DNA of 13,551 nt from CAYPHJ01 sp964410485 (GTDB taxonomy: Bacteria; Desulfobacterota; Binatia; UBA9968). A program made the position numbers and the translations under genes. The notes below the pieces were generated by a model, which saw only the letters and a list, made by a program, of their open reading frames with translations, was not told the origin of the DNA and made no database searches. The stretch spans positions 1 through 13,551 of the forward strand of contig CAYPHJ010000119.1 in the NCBI GenBank assembly GCA_964410485.1, in the 5' to 3' direction. Shown one piece after another: positions 6,030-13,426 of the stretch. The number at the start of each line of letters is the position of its first letter. Position 1 is the stretch's first letter.

Positions 6030-6697
6030 CCCGGCGCGATGGAACTGGGTCAGCATTGGGGCCTATGAAACATCTGGCCTGCTTTCTTATTCTCGCCTTC
6101 ATCGTTGTCCCTGGCGCAGCCTTGGGCCAAGCTCCGCGGGAACGAGAGAGCCGCGCCGGCGGTGAGGAGCAAGCCCTCAAACGGAACGAACCGTCAGAGC
6201 CCCGCGAGCGGCAAGATCCGCATGAACGTTTGCAGCGCTGGCGAGCGTTACGCCCCGAAGAAAAAGCACAACTGGAACAAAGGTTCGAGCGCTGGCGCCG
6301 CATGTCACCCGAGCAAAAAGCTGTAGTGCGGAAAAATTTTGAGCGCTGGCAGCAGCTTTCGCCCGAACAGCGTGACGAGCTGCGCGAGCGCTGGAAAAGG
6401 TGGCGCGAACTTTCCCCTGAAGAGCGAGAAGCGTTGCGCCGGCACTTCGAAGAATTGCGCGAGCTTGCACCGGCGGAGCGCAGAGAGCTGCGAGAGAAAT
6501 TTCAAGAAAAGTACCGCAACCTGCCGCCCGAAGAAAAACAGGCGCTACGCCAGCGATTCCGCCAGCGCATGGAAAAGTTGTCGCCGGAAGAGAAGCGCGC
6601 GTTGAGACAACAGTTCCATGAACGAAGGGAACAGTGGTTGCGGGAAGACAAAGGCGCAGGGCACGAAAAGGGGGCCGGGAGCCAAGCCGGTAAGTAA
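6026..6697 (+). CDS. DUF3106-type periplasmic protein of 18-residue repeats
   Basis: A 223-residue exported protein. A signal peptide lies at about 14-35 (MKHLACFLILAFIVVPGAALGQ). After it comes a charged linker, then about seven repeats of 18-19 residues from 67 to 205 with pattern RWRxLSPEEReaLRxxF, and a Gly/Lys-rich tail. Each repeat looks like a helix-turn-helix hairpin with a conserved SPEE turn. This is the DUF3106 pattern, often encoded beside ECF sigma and zf-HC2 genes. It overlaps the anti-sigma stop as ATGA (6026-6029); ATG 6065 is an equally good start and begins right at the signal peptide. By analogy with CpxP/ZraP-type helical proteins it may sense or buffer an envelope signal, but that is inference. 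It contains no Cys and few His, which argues against simple metal binding. Confidence 0.82.
   Translation: MTRRDGTGSALGPMKHLACFLILAFIVVPGAALGQAPRERESRAGGEEQALKRNEPSEPRERQDPHERLQRWRALRPEEKAQLEQRFERWRRMSPEQKAVVRKNFERWQQLSPEQRDELRERWKRWRELSPEEREALRRHFEELRELAPAERRELREKFQEKYRNLPPEEKQALRQRFRQRMEKLSPEEKRALRQQFHERREQWLREDKGAGHEKGAGSQAGK
6224..6640 (+). repeat. coding tandem repeats, about 54 bases each
   Basis: Seven degenerate units of 18-19 codons encode the SPEE repeat helices of the DUF3106 protein. The units start with a GAGCGCTGG-like block (for example near 6287, 6341 and 6386) and have diverged in the third codon position, so they are old duplications kept by selection on the protein. Confidence 0.7.
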
Positions 6698-6700
6698 ATC

Positions 6701-6776
6701 ATGGCCGCAATGTTGACGCCGGAGCAAAAGGTCATCCATTTCCTCAATCGCACCAGTTTTGGCCCGACTCCCGAGA
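6701..6776 (+). pseudogene. DUF1800 gene remnant, first ~25 codons only
   Basis: The ATG at 6701, 3 bases after the DUF3106 stop, opens a reading of MAAMLTPEQKVIHFLNRTSF followed by GPTPE. This is the usual start of DUF1800 proteins, which begin with an H-x-LNR-x-(T/S)FGP motif and run to about 450-500 residues. After about codon 25 the frame turns to low-complexity residues and ends at 6991 with nothing like DUF1800. The match then passes to a DUF1501 C-terminus in another frame. The rest of the gene appears to be deleted. Confidence 0.65.
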
Positions 6777-7415
6777 GCCGCGCGGCTGCGGCAGGTCTAT
6801 GCCGCAACAACAGACCCCCTCCTTCGCTACGCGGGAGGAAGTCTCTTTGCGGCGATAGAGGAACTGCAACGCGTGGAGGGCAGGATTCCGGCTTCAAAGG
6901 AAATCTATCCCCCAGGACGGTTCGCTGCGGGATTGAGCAACATCGCCCGTTTGATCAAGGCCGATGTCGGATTGGAAATTGCGTTCATTGAAATCGAAGG
7001 GTGGGATACTCATGTCAACCAGGGCGGCGCCAGCGGACAAATGGCAAACGGGCTCAAGGTCTTGGCCGATGGACTCGCCGCCTTTAGCCGAGACCTCGGC
7101 GACCGTCTGGATAGCGTCGTCCTGATCACAATGTCCGAATTCGGCCGCACAGCGCGCGAAAACGGCAGCCGCGGTACGGATCATGGTCATGCCAACGTGA
7201 TGTTCGTTGTGGGCGGTTCGGTGCGCGGCGGAAAAGTGTACGGCCGGTGGCCCGGAGTTGCGCCGGAGCTTTTACATGAAGGGCGTGATCTCGAGTTGAC
7301 GACCGACTTTCGATCCATCTGCAGTGAAGTTATCGCACGACATCTCGGCCAGAGGGATCTGACCCGAATTTTTCCAAACTACCGCTCTTCAGCCCCGCTG
7401 GGCTTGCTTATCTGA
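6759..7415 (+). pseudogene. DUF1501 gene remnant, C-terminal half, joined out of frame to DUF1800 start
   Basis: DUF1501 proteins are Tat-exported, about 400-450 residues long, with a sulfatase/alkaline-phosphatase-like fold. Only the last ~205 residues are here, from about LRQVYAATTDPLLR on. They include GWDTHVNQG, VVLITMSEFGRT, GTDHGH and GGKVYGRWPG, all strongly conserved. The N-terminal half and the Tat signal are absent. The first possible start is TTG 6759, with no ribosome site. The frame is closed by TGA at 6714-6716, so it cannot be read from the DUF1800 ATG. No internal stop has arisen, suggesting a recent loss. The end overlaps the convergent ABC gene by 27 bases. A working short cytoplasmic protein cannot be excluded. 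Confidence 0.75.
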
Positions 7416-9236
7416 GAAGGAAATGTCCTGGGAAAAACCTGCCGCCTTGTGGTACGGTTCGTCCGCTAGGCGATACTGTAGATGGTAGAGTCGTGAGTAG
7501 AGCCCGTTTCTCGCCAGCAGCTCATCGTGCGTGCCCTGCTCCCAAATCTTGCCCTTGTGAACCACCAGAATGCGGTCGGCATTCTTGATGGTTGACAACC
7601 GGTGGGCAATGATCAACGCCGTGCGGTTTCGCAGCAGTTCTCTTAGAGCCTCTTGAATTAAGATTTCAGTGCTCGTATCCACCGAGCTCGTCGCCTCGTC
7701 AAGAATGAGAATCTTCGGATCGAAAGCAAGTGCGCGAGCGAACGATAACAGCTGGCGCTGTCCCTGGGACAGGGTCGATCCTCGTTCCTGGACCTCCTCC
7801 TCATAGCCGTGGGGCAGCTTCTCGATAAATGGCGCAATCTGCGCGCGGCGTGCCGCCTCGATCATGCGCTCGTGGCTGACCCTTGAGTCCCCCAGTGTGA
7901 TATTCGCCGCGATGTCGCCTGAAAATAGAAAAACATCCTGCAATACCAGTCCGAAATTCCGCCGCAATTCTTGCTTGTCCCACTGTCGAATATCGATGCC
8001 ATCCACCAGTATGGCGCCGCTATCGACATCATAGAAACGACACAAAGCCGATATGATCGAGGTCTTGCCTCCGCCGGTGGCACCCACCAGCGCGATTTTC
8101 TCGCCGGGCCGAGCACGAAATGTAATGCCCCGCAGGACCGCCTCACCCGGATTGTAAGAAAGCCAAACGTCTCTAAACTCCACCTCGCCGCGAAATGACC
8201 GCGGCGTTTTCGGCTGCGCCGGATTGTTGATTGTTGTCGGCGTATCCAGCAGCGTGAAAATCCGCTCGGCAGAAGCCATGGCCGCCTGCATGATGTTGTA
8301 TTTCTCCGCCAGATCGCGAATCGGCTGATACATGCGCTGGATGTACTGGATGAACGCGACAATCACGCCAGCCTGGAGTAGATTTTGTACAATCAGCCCG
8401 CCGCCGTACCACAGCACCAGACCAATGGTGAGCGCGCTAAAAACCTCGATTATCGGGAAAAACATGGCATTGTAACGGACACTGCGCAGCAGCACATCGC
8501 GGTAAGCAAAATTGATACGACGAAAACGGCCGTACATTTTTTCTTCCTGACCAAACGCCTGAATCGTAGCGATGCCGGCGATGTTCTCCTGGAGTCCGGC
8601 ATTGAGTCGCCCCAGGATCAACCGGCTTTCGCGGTAAACCTCCCGCGCGCGCCGCCGGTAAAACCCGCTCAGATAAATGATCAACGGGAAAGCTGTCAGA
8701 GTAATTAACGCCAGTTGCCAGTCGAGCCAGAGCATGGCCGCGGCAATACCGACAACGATAAACAAGTCGCTCACCAACCCAACCACACCCGTGCTGAAGA
8801 GCTCATTCAGCGTTTCCACATCGTTGATGGTGCGCGTCATCAACCGGCCCACCGGATTGCGATCAAAGTAAGCCAAATCCTGCTTCTGCAGACGCGAAAA
8901 AATTTCCATCCGCAAGTCGTGCATGGCGCGCTGGCCGGTGTATTGAGTGCTGTAGGTCTGAACGAACAGAAAAACGAATCCGAGCAAGACAACGCCGAGG
9001 TACGACAGCGCCATCACATCCAGCCCCTGGATATCTTGATTCGCGATGTAGCGATCGATCGCCACTTTGGTGATATAGGGCCCGAGGAGCTGGGCGCCAG
9101 TGTGGAGCAAGAGAAAAGCAAACGAAAGCGCCAGCAACTTCCAGTACGGGCGCAAATAGAGCAGAATGCGCCCCATGAGCCGGGAGTCGTAGACCTTTCC
9201 GAGAATCTCGTCTTCCTGATGAATGTCTGCGGTCAT
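7389..9236 (-). CDS. heterodimeric ABC exporter half-transporter, catalytic-Glu subunit
   Basis: A 615-residue half-transporter with six membrane helices (about 25-310) fused to an ATPase domain (about 350-590), in the LmrD / YheH / TM288 style. Motifs are Walker A GATGGGKTS (385-393), Q-loop Gln433, signature LSQGQRQ (489-495), Walker B ILILDE with catalytic Glu514, and switch His545. The signature has Gln for the second residue of SGGQ, so it would serve the degenerate site, while its Glu works with the normal signature of its partner. The start at 9236 overlaps the partner's stop as ATGA and has AAGGA about 7 bases before it. A longer frame to 9293 runs inside the partner gene and is unlikely. 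Substrate is unknown; lipid or drug export is typical of the family. Confidence 0.9.
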   Translation of the reverse strand: MTADIHQEDEILGKVYDSRLMGRILLYLRPYWKLLALSFAFLLLHTGAQLLGPYITKVAIDRYIANQDIQGLDVMALSYLGVVLLGFVFLFVQTYSTQYTGQRAMHDLRMEIFSRLQKQDLAYFDRNPVGRLMTRTINDVETLNELFSTGVVGLVSDLFIVVGIAAAMLWLDWQLALITLTAFPLIIYLSGFYRRRAREVYRESRLILGRLNAGLQENIAGIATIQAFGQEEKMYGRFRRINFAYRDVLLRSVRYNAMFFPIIEVFSALTIGLVLWYGGGLIVQNLLQAGVIVAFIQYIQRMYQPIRDLAEKYNIMQAAMASAERIFTLLDTPTTINNPAQPKTPRSFRGEVEFRDVWLSYNPGEAVLRGITFRARPGEKIALVGATGGGKTSIISALCRFYDVDSGAILVDGIDIRQWDKQELRRNFGLVLQDVFLFSGDIAANITLGDSRVSHERMIEAARRAQIAPFIEKLPHGYEEEVQERGSTLSQGQRQLLSFARALAFDPKILILDEATSSVDTSTEILIQEALRELLRNRTALIIAHRLSTIKNADRILVVHKGKIWEQGTHDELLARNGLYSRLYHLQYRLADEPYHKAAGFSQDISFSDKQAQRG

Positions 9237-10978
9237 AGTGGTCCTTCGGTATTCGTCAAAGACTCGACTTTCCGCGCCAAGCTCTGCCGGCAATAGAGCT
9301 GATAGTAAACACCGCGCCGGCCGAGGAGTTGTCCATGAGTCCCTTGCTCGACAATCGCCCCCCCGCTCAGGTAAACAATCCAGTCCGCCTCGCGCACCGT
9401 GGAGATGCGGTGAGAGATCAGCAGGGTCGTGCGCCTCCTCAAGTACTGCTTCAGCCCTTTGAGAATCTCCTCTTCGGTCTCGACATCGACGCTGGAAAAC
9501 GCGTCATCGAGAATAAGAAGCGGTGGATTTTTAATAAGCGCCCGCGCCAACGCGGTTCGCTGCCTTTGGCCCCCGGAGAGACGCACCCCGCGTTCGCCGA
9601 TAACCGTATCGAACTGTCCGGCAAAGGAGCGGATGGCCGGCAGCAACTGAGCGATACTGCTCGCTTCCTCGATATTGCGTGTGTCGCCATTTTCAATTCC
9701 GAACAAGATATTTTCACGAATCGACCCGGAGAAAAGGAAAATCTCTTGCGACACAAGCCCGATATTGGCGGCCAGATGTTCCACCGGCAGGCTCTTGACA
9801 TCGCTGCCGTCAACAAAGACCGTTCCATCCGGTGGTTCAAAAAGCCTCAAGAGCAAACTAACCAGGGTGCTTTTTCCTGACCCGGTCTCCCCGATAATTC
9901 CGCACAACCTCCCCGGTGGAATCGTGAGACTAACGTTCTTCAAAACCGGACGCTCGGCACCGGGATAGGTAAAGGTGAGGTTACGAAACTCTATCGAGCC
10001 GCGTGCCACCACCCGACTTACCTCCCCATCCGCGGTTTGGTAGCGGGCCGATATGGGAGCATCGAGGATGGCGCAAATGCGACTTAACGCCGCAGTGCCG
10101 CGTTGGTATTGATTCACGACATAGCCGATCGCCATCAGTGGCCAGGTCAGCATGGCTAGATAGCCGTTAAAAGCGACGAATTCTCCCAGCGTCATGGTGC
10201 CGCGTAAGACCTCGCGTCCTCCCAACCAAAGGACAATGGCGGCGGCCAGGCCGGCAAGCACCTGCATAAGCGGCCAAAAGACCCCCCACAGGGTCGCCAA
10301 CCACATGTTCTTCTGCCGAAACGAAGAGCTGCTCGCATCGAAGCCCCGCATTTGATTGTCTTCTTGTGCGTACGCCTGCACCACCCGGATGCCCGTGAGA
10401 TTTTCCTGCACGTAAGCGCTCATGGAGCTCAGTTGCTCCTGTGTCTCGCGCGACCAACGGAAAATGTGCCGGCCAAAAAACCTGACGACAATGGGAATCA
10501 GCGGCATGGCCATCAACGCCCATAATGTGAGCCACGGATTGATGGCCAGCATGAGGCTCAAACTGAAGACGATCACGACCAGGGCGTCCACGATCGCCAG
10601 AGAGCCGAACCCCATGAGCTCACGCACCGCTTGAATGTCGTTGGTGAGACGCGACATCAAATCACCCGTCTTGACGCGCTGGAAGTAACTAAGGGGCAGC
10701 TTCTGCAGATGAGAGAAAACTTTGTCGCGCAGATCGGCTTCGCAGCGCCGCGAGAAGCCGTGGATATAGATGCGCCAACAGTAGCGGAAACAACCCTGGA
10801 GGGCGGCGGCGCCCAAGATCAACAGCGGGTATTTGAGTGAGAAACCGTGCGCCGCTTCTTCGTTCAAAACCGAGTCGATGCCTTCCTTGATCAGCCAAGG
10901 AAGCGCCATGCCCGCCAGGTCGGTTGCAATCAGGGAAAGAACTCCGAGAATCAGCAAGCGCCGGTAGCGCTGAATCAA
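9233..10978 (-). CDS. heterodimeric ABC exporter half-transporter, degenerate-site subunit
   Basis: A 581-residue half-transporter (LmrC / YheI / TM287 style): six membrane helices at about 8-290 and an ATPase domain from about 325. Motifs are Walker A GETGSGKST (363-371), Q-loop Gln411, signature LSGGQRQR (467-474), Walker B LLILDD with Asp492 where the catalytic Glu should be, and switch His523. Asp for Glu is the mark of the degenerate subunit in heterodimers. The coordinates use TTG at 10978, which has no ribosome site. No ATG or GTG exists in this frame back to the glyS stop. An ATT at 11008 has AGGGA 7 bases before it and would add ten residues (ILRYYHRVQF) that fit the elbow helix of relatives; that start may be the true one, giving 591 residues. 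Confidence 0.87.
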   Translation of the reverse strand: MIQRYRRLLILGVLSLIATDLAGMALPWLIKEGIDSVLNEEAAHGFSLKYPLLILGAAALQGCFRYCWRIYIHGFSRRCEADLRDKVFSHLQKLPLSYFQRVKTGDLMSRLTNDIQAVRELMGFGSLAIVDALVVIVFSLSLMLAINPWLTLWALMAMPLIPIVVRFFGRHIFRWSRETQEQLSSMSAYVQENLTGIRVVQAYAQEDNQMRGFDASSSSFRQKNMWLATLWGVFWPLMQVLAGLAAAIVLWLGGREVLRGTMTLGEFVAFNGYLAMLTWPLMAIGYVVNQYQRGTAALSRICAILDAPISARYQTADGEVSRVVARGSIEFRNLTFTYPGAERPVLKNVSLTIPPGRLCGIIGETGSGKSTLVSLLLRLFEPPDGTVFVDGSDVKSLPVEHLAANIGLVSQEIFLFSGSIRENILFGIENGDTRNIEEASSIAQLLPAIRSFAGQFDTVIGERGVRLSGGQRQRTALARALIKNPPLLILDDAFSSVDVETEEEILKGLKQYLRRRTTLLISHRISTVREADWIVYLSGGAIVEQGTHGQLLGRRGVYYQLYCRQSLARKVESLTNTEGPL

Positions 10979-11053
10979 AAATTGAACGCGGTGGTAATAA
11001 CGAAGAATCGCAGCGTCCCTGTACTCAGGAGAGTTATTATTCGGGTCGGCACC

Positions 11054-12658
11054 TCAGTCTTTGAACAATCCCAATTCCTGGGCCAAGGCGGCCCACTGTC
11101 CCGCCATTACTTGATCCATCAATGCTTCGAGAGCGTTGATCGGCACGCGGATCTGCTGCATCGTGTTTCGGTCCCGGACCGTCACTTTTTCGTCCGCCCC
11201 GGCCTTTTCGTCTCCCACTGTCTGCACATCGACCGTCACACAGAAAGGCGTACCGACTTCGTCCTGCCGGCGGTAAAGACGCCCGATTGATGCCGTGTCG
11301 TCGTAGACGGTGTACCAGCGCTTGCGCAGGTCGGCGCAGATTTTCTTGGCCACCTCCACGATCCGGTCGTTCTTCTTCAAGAGCGGCAGCACGGCAATTT
11401 TGATCGGCGCGAGCTCGGAATGAAATTTCAGCACGACCCGTTTCTCACCTCGGACCTCTTCTTCGTGGTACGCATCCACCAGGAAAGCGAGGGTCGAACG
11501 GTCGGCGCCGGCGGATGGTTCGATGACGTACGGCACCACCTTTTGTTTGCTCTCCTCGTCGAAGTATTCGAGTGCTCTCCCGCTGAACTGCGAGTGCTGT
11601 TTCAGATCGTAGTCTGTTCGATTCGCGATGCCCTCCAGCTCACTCCAACCCATTGGGAACAGGTACTCAACGTCGACGCATCGTTTGGCATAAAACGCGA
11701 GTTCGTCTTTTTCGTGTTCTCGTAGACGGATATTTTCTTTTCTCAATCCGTACCTTCGATACCAGGCAAAGCGCTCATCGATCCATCTTTGATGCCACTC
11801 CTCATCCGTCCCTGGCACAACAAAATATTCGATTTCCATCTGTTCGAACTCACGCGTGCGAAACGTAAAGTTCCCCGGTGTGATTTCGTTGCGAAAGGCC
11901 TTACCGATCTGCGCGATACCGAATGGCAGTTTTTTACGCGACGCCTGAAGCACATTGTCGAAGTTGACGAAGATCCCCTGCGCCGTTTCGGGCCGCAAGT
12001 ATGTCTCCACCGCCGTTTCCTTCACCGGCCCCAGAAAGGTTTCCAGCATGAGGCTGGCTGGCTTCGGAGGCGAGAGCTGTACACCTCCACAATTCGGACA
12101 AAGAAAGCCCATAACGTTGCCATTGGCCTTGTGGGCTATCGTCCGCAGTAACTGTCGAAATCTCGGATCGTTGGCCCCATCTGTCGGTAGCCGAATATCC
12201 CCAGCTAGATCGACGCTCGGAAAATTCGGCGCGATTTTCTTGCCGTCACCTTGTGCCCAATTAGAAACTGTTTTCGAAGGATCCTTTTGGGCCGACGGCC
12301 GTTCCAGCGCCTTTTGCAGTGAGCGGAACCACTTCGAATTCCAAACAGCGTCGTAAAGCTGATCTGCGCGATAATGGCGTCCGCATTCCGCGCAGCCGGT
12401 AAACGGATCCGAGAAGCTCGCCAGGTGGCCGCTCGCTTCCCAAACTTTTGGATGCATGGTGATGGCGGCATCGAGTCCCACCATGTCGTCTCTCAGGTGA
12501 ACGTTGTCGCGCCACCATAGACGCTTGACGTGGTTCTTAAACTCGACACCCAGCGGCCCGTAATCCCATGCCGACCCGAGTCCGCCGTAAATCTCGCTCG
12601 ACTGAAAAATAAATCCGCGCCGCTTGCATAACGACACGATCTTATCCAGGTCTACCAT
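11054..12658 (-). CDS. glyS: glycyl-tRNA synthetase, single-chain class II type
   Basis: Charges tRNA-Gly in the cytoplasm. The 534 residues show the dimeric alpha2 type: WDYGPLG (31-37), motif 2 in RPETAQGIF through IGKAFRNEITP with FRTREFEQMEIEYF (222-279), and motif 3 EPSAGADRSTLAF (380-392). The anticodon-binding domain follows from LAPIKIAVLPL, with SIGRLYRRQDEVGTPFCVTVD (457-477). Two CxxC pairs (89-92 and 187-190) can hold zinc. About 80-95 residues lie between them, making the protein longer than the common ~460-residue form. ATG 12658 is preceded by GGGGTGAT, four to five bases away, and by a good promoter. The stop is followed by the ABC exporter genes on the same strand, probably one transcript. 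Confidence 0.96.
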   Translation of the reverse strand: MVDLDKIVSLCKRRGFIFQSSEIYGGLGSAWDYGPLGVEFKNHVKRLWWRDNVHLRDDMVGLDAAITMHPKVWEASGHLASFSDPFTGCAECGRHYRADQLYDAVWNSKWFRSLQKALERPSAQKDPSKTVSNWAQGDGKKIAPNFPSVDLAGDIRLPTDGANDPRFRQLLRTIAHKANGNVMGFLCPNCGGVQLSPPKPASLMLETFLGPVKETAVETYLRPETAQGIFVNFDNVLQASRKKLPFGIAQIGKAFRNEITPGNFTFRTREFEQMEIEYFVVPGTDEEWHQRWIDERFAWYRRYGLRKENIRLREHEKDELAFYAKRCVDVEYLFPMGWSELEGIANRTDYDLKQHSQFSGRALEYFDEESKQKVVPYVIEPSAGADRSTLAFLVDAYHEEEVRGEKRVVLKFHSELAPIKIAVLPLLKKNDRIVEVAKKICADLRKRWYTVYDDTASIGRLYRRQDEVGTPFCVTVDVQTVGDEKAGADEKVTVRDRNTMQQIRVPINALEALMDQVMAGQWAALAQELGLFKD

Positions 12659-12690
12659 CGATCACCCCGATCCCGGTGCAAATGAAGTTC

Positions 12691-12719
12691 AATGTAATGG
12701 ATGGACGCGGAAGAGTCAA
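12691..12719 (-). promoter_or_regulatory. glyS promoter
   Basis: On the minus strand TTGACT (12714-12719, 5 of 6) and TACATT (12691-12696, 4 of 6) are 17 bases apart. The expected start near 12684 leaves a leader of about 25 bases containing the ribosome site. The leader is too short for a T-box. Confidence 0.55.
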
Positions 12720-12730
12720 AAAGAGAGACG

Positions 12731-13123
12731 CTACAGCTGCGGAAATCGAATGAGATTTTTGCCGGCTGATAGCATCGGAAAGTGGCTTACGTTTTGAGTC
12801 ACCAGGATGAGCTGATCATGCATCGCCGTCGCGCCGATCAACGCATCTTCCAGGTGGAGCGTGATGCCGCGACGGGCGAATCGATAGGCATATCGCCCTG
12901 CCGTGTCGGCGATTACGGAACTCACAGGAATCGCGCGAAAACTGCCCAAAATTTCTTCTGTATCCACCTCCTCCGATGGGTGACAACCAGCGTAAATTTC
13001 CGCGCGGGTCACGGTCGAGACCGATGGAGCTGTCCGCTCCAATAATTGTTCAAGATAGTTCCAATAAAGCTCTGTGCCGCGAAGAAGACCGACAACGAAA
13101 CACGTGTCCAGAAGGATGCTCAT
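12731..13123 (-). CDS. vapC: VapC-type PIN-domain ribonuclease toxin
   Basis: A 130-residue PIN-domain protein, the usual VapC length. VapC toxins cut tRNA or rRNA when their antitoxin is lost. The acidic metal-binding residues visible are Asp6 (LLDTCFVVGLL), Glu42 (TRAEIYAG) and Asp93 (LEDALIGATA). The C-terminal motif is LVTQNVSHF, where most VapC proteins have an Asp two places before the Phe or nearby, so the fourth acidic position may be replaced by His114. The start overlaps the antitoxin stop as ATGA (13120-13123). The stop lies 12 bases upstream of the glyS promoter. Confidence 0.92.
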   Translation of the reverse strand: MSILLDTCFVVGLLRGTELYWNYLEQLLERTAPSVSTVTRAEIYAGCHPSEEVDTEEILGSFRAIPVSSVIADTAGRYAYRFARRGITLHLEDALIGATAMHDQLILVTQNVSHFPMLSAGKNLIRFPQL

Positions 13124-13368
13124 CCGGTTAGGCGGCTCTTGACGGGCCGATATTGTGCAAAGTCTGTGATGGCCGCCAAATCAGGATGGTGCTTTTGCTT
13201 CCAGACGGTCTTTCCTTTCATTTTCTTTAGGATCGCCATCGCCGTTACGCGATCAAGTTCCTTTTCGACGGCTGTTTTGACCAGCAGACTCCTTTTACCT
13301 GCCGGCACTTTCTCGAGCCTGCGGACCAACTCTTGGGGCAAAGTGAAGGTGACTTTTTCGACAGCCAT
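13120..13368 (-). CDS. vapB: VapB-type antitoxin
   Basis: An 82-residue antitoxin. The N-terminus VEKVTFTLPQELVRRLEKV followed by AGKRSLLVKTAVEKEL (about 3-38) is a ribbon-helix-helix DNA-binding fold. The C-terminal 30 residues would wrap the toxin, with Trp56 and the TDFAQYRP segment as likely contacts. The frame opens upstream to 13419, but 13368 is chosen because AGGAGG lies 8 bases before it, and the longer form would be encoded by the operator itself. It is presumed to repress its own promoter together with VapC through the inverted repeat at 13384-13411. Confidence 0.85.
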   Translation of the reverse strand: MAVEKVTFTLPQELVRRLEKVPAGKRSLLVKTAVEKELDRVTAMAILKKMKGKTVWKQKHHPDLAAITDFAQYRPVKSRLTG

Positions 13369-13383
13369 CCAGGGTTCCTCCTG

Positions 13384-13411
13384 TATCGGTATACGTATAG
13401 GTATACCGATA
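13384..13411. promoter_or_regulatory. vapBC operator, perfect inverted repeat with 11-base arms
   Basis: TATCGGTATAC, six-base gap GTATAG, GTATACCGATA: a perfect inverted repeat. Each arm also contains the self-complementary GTATAC, so two ribbon-helix-helix dimers could bind side by side. It overlaps the likely -10 box and ends 6 bases before the vapB ribosome site, as expected of a self-repressing toxin-antitoxin operator. Confidence 0.8.
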
Positions 13412-13426
13412 ACTCTCAAGAGTCAA
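13400..13426 (-). promoter_or_regulatory. vapBC promoter
   Basis: On the minus strand TTGACT (13421-13426) is a 5-of-6 -35 box. The -10 box is either TATACC (13400-13405, spacing 15) or TACCTA (13398-13403, spacing 17); both lie inside the operator. The -35 box overlaps a smaller palindrome, ACTCT-CA-AGAGT (13412-13423). Confidence 0.5.

Noticed and set aside
6224..6640. CRISPR-like periodic repeats
   Set aside because: The period is about 54 bases in a coding frame with diverged codons; it is protein repeat coding, with no spacers.
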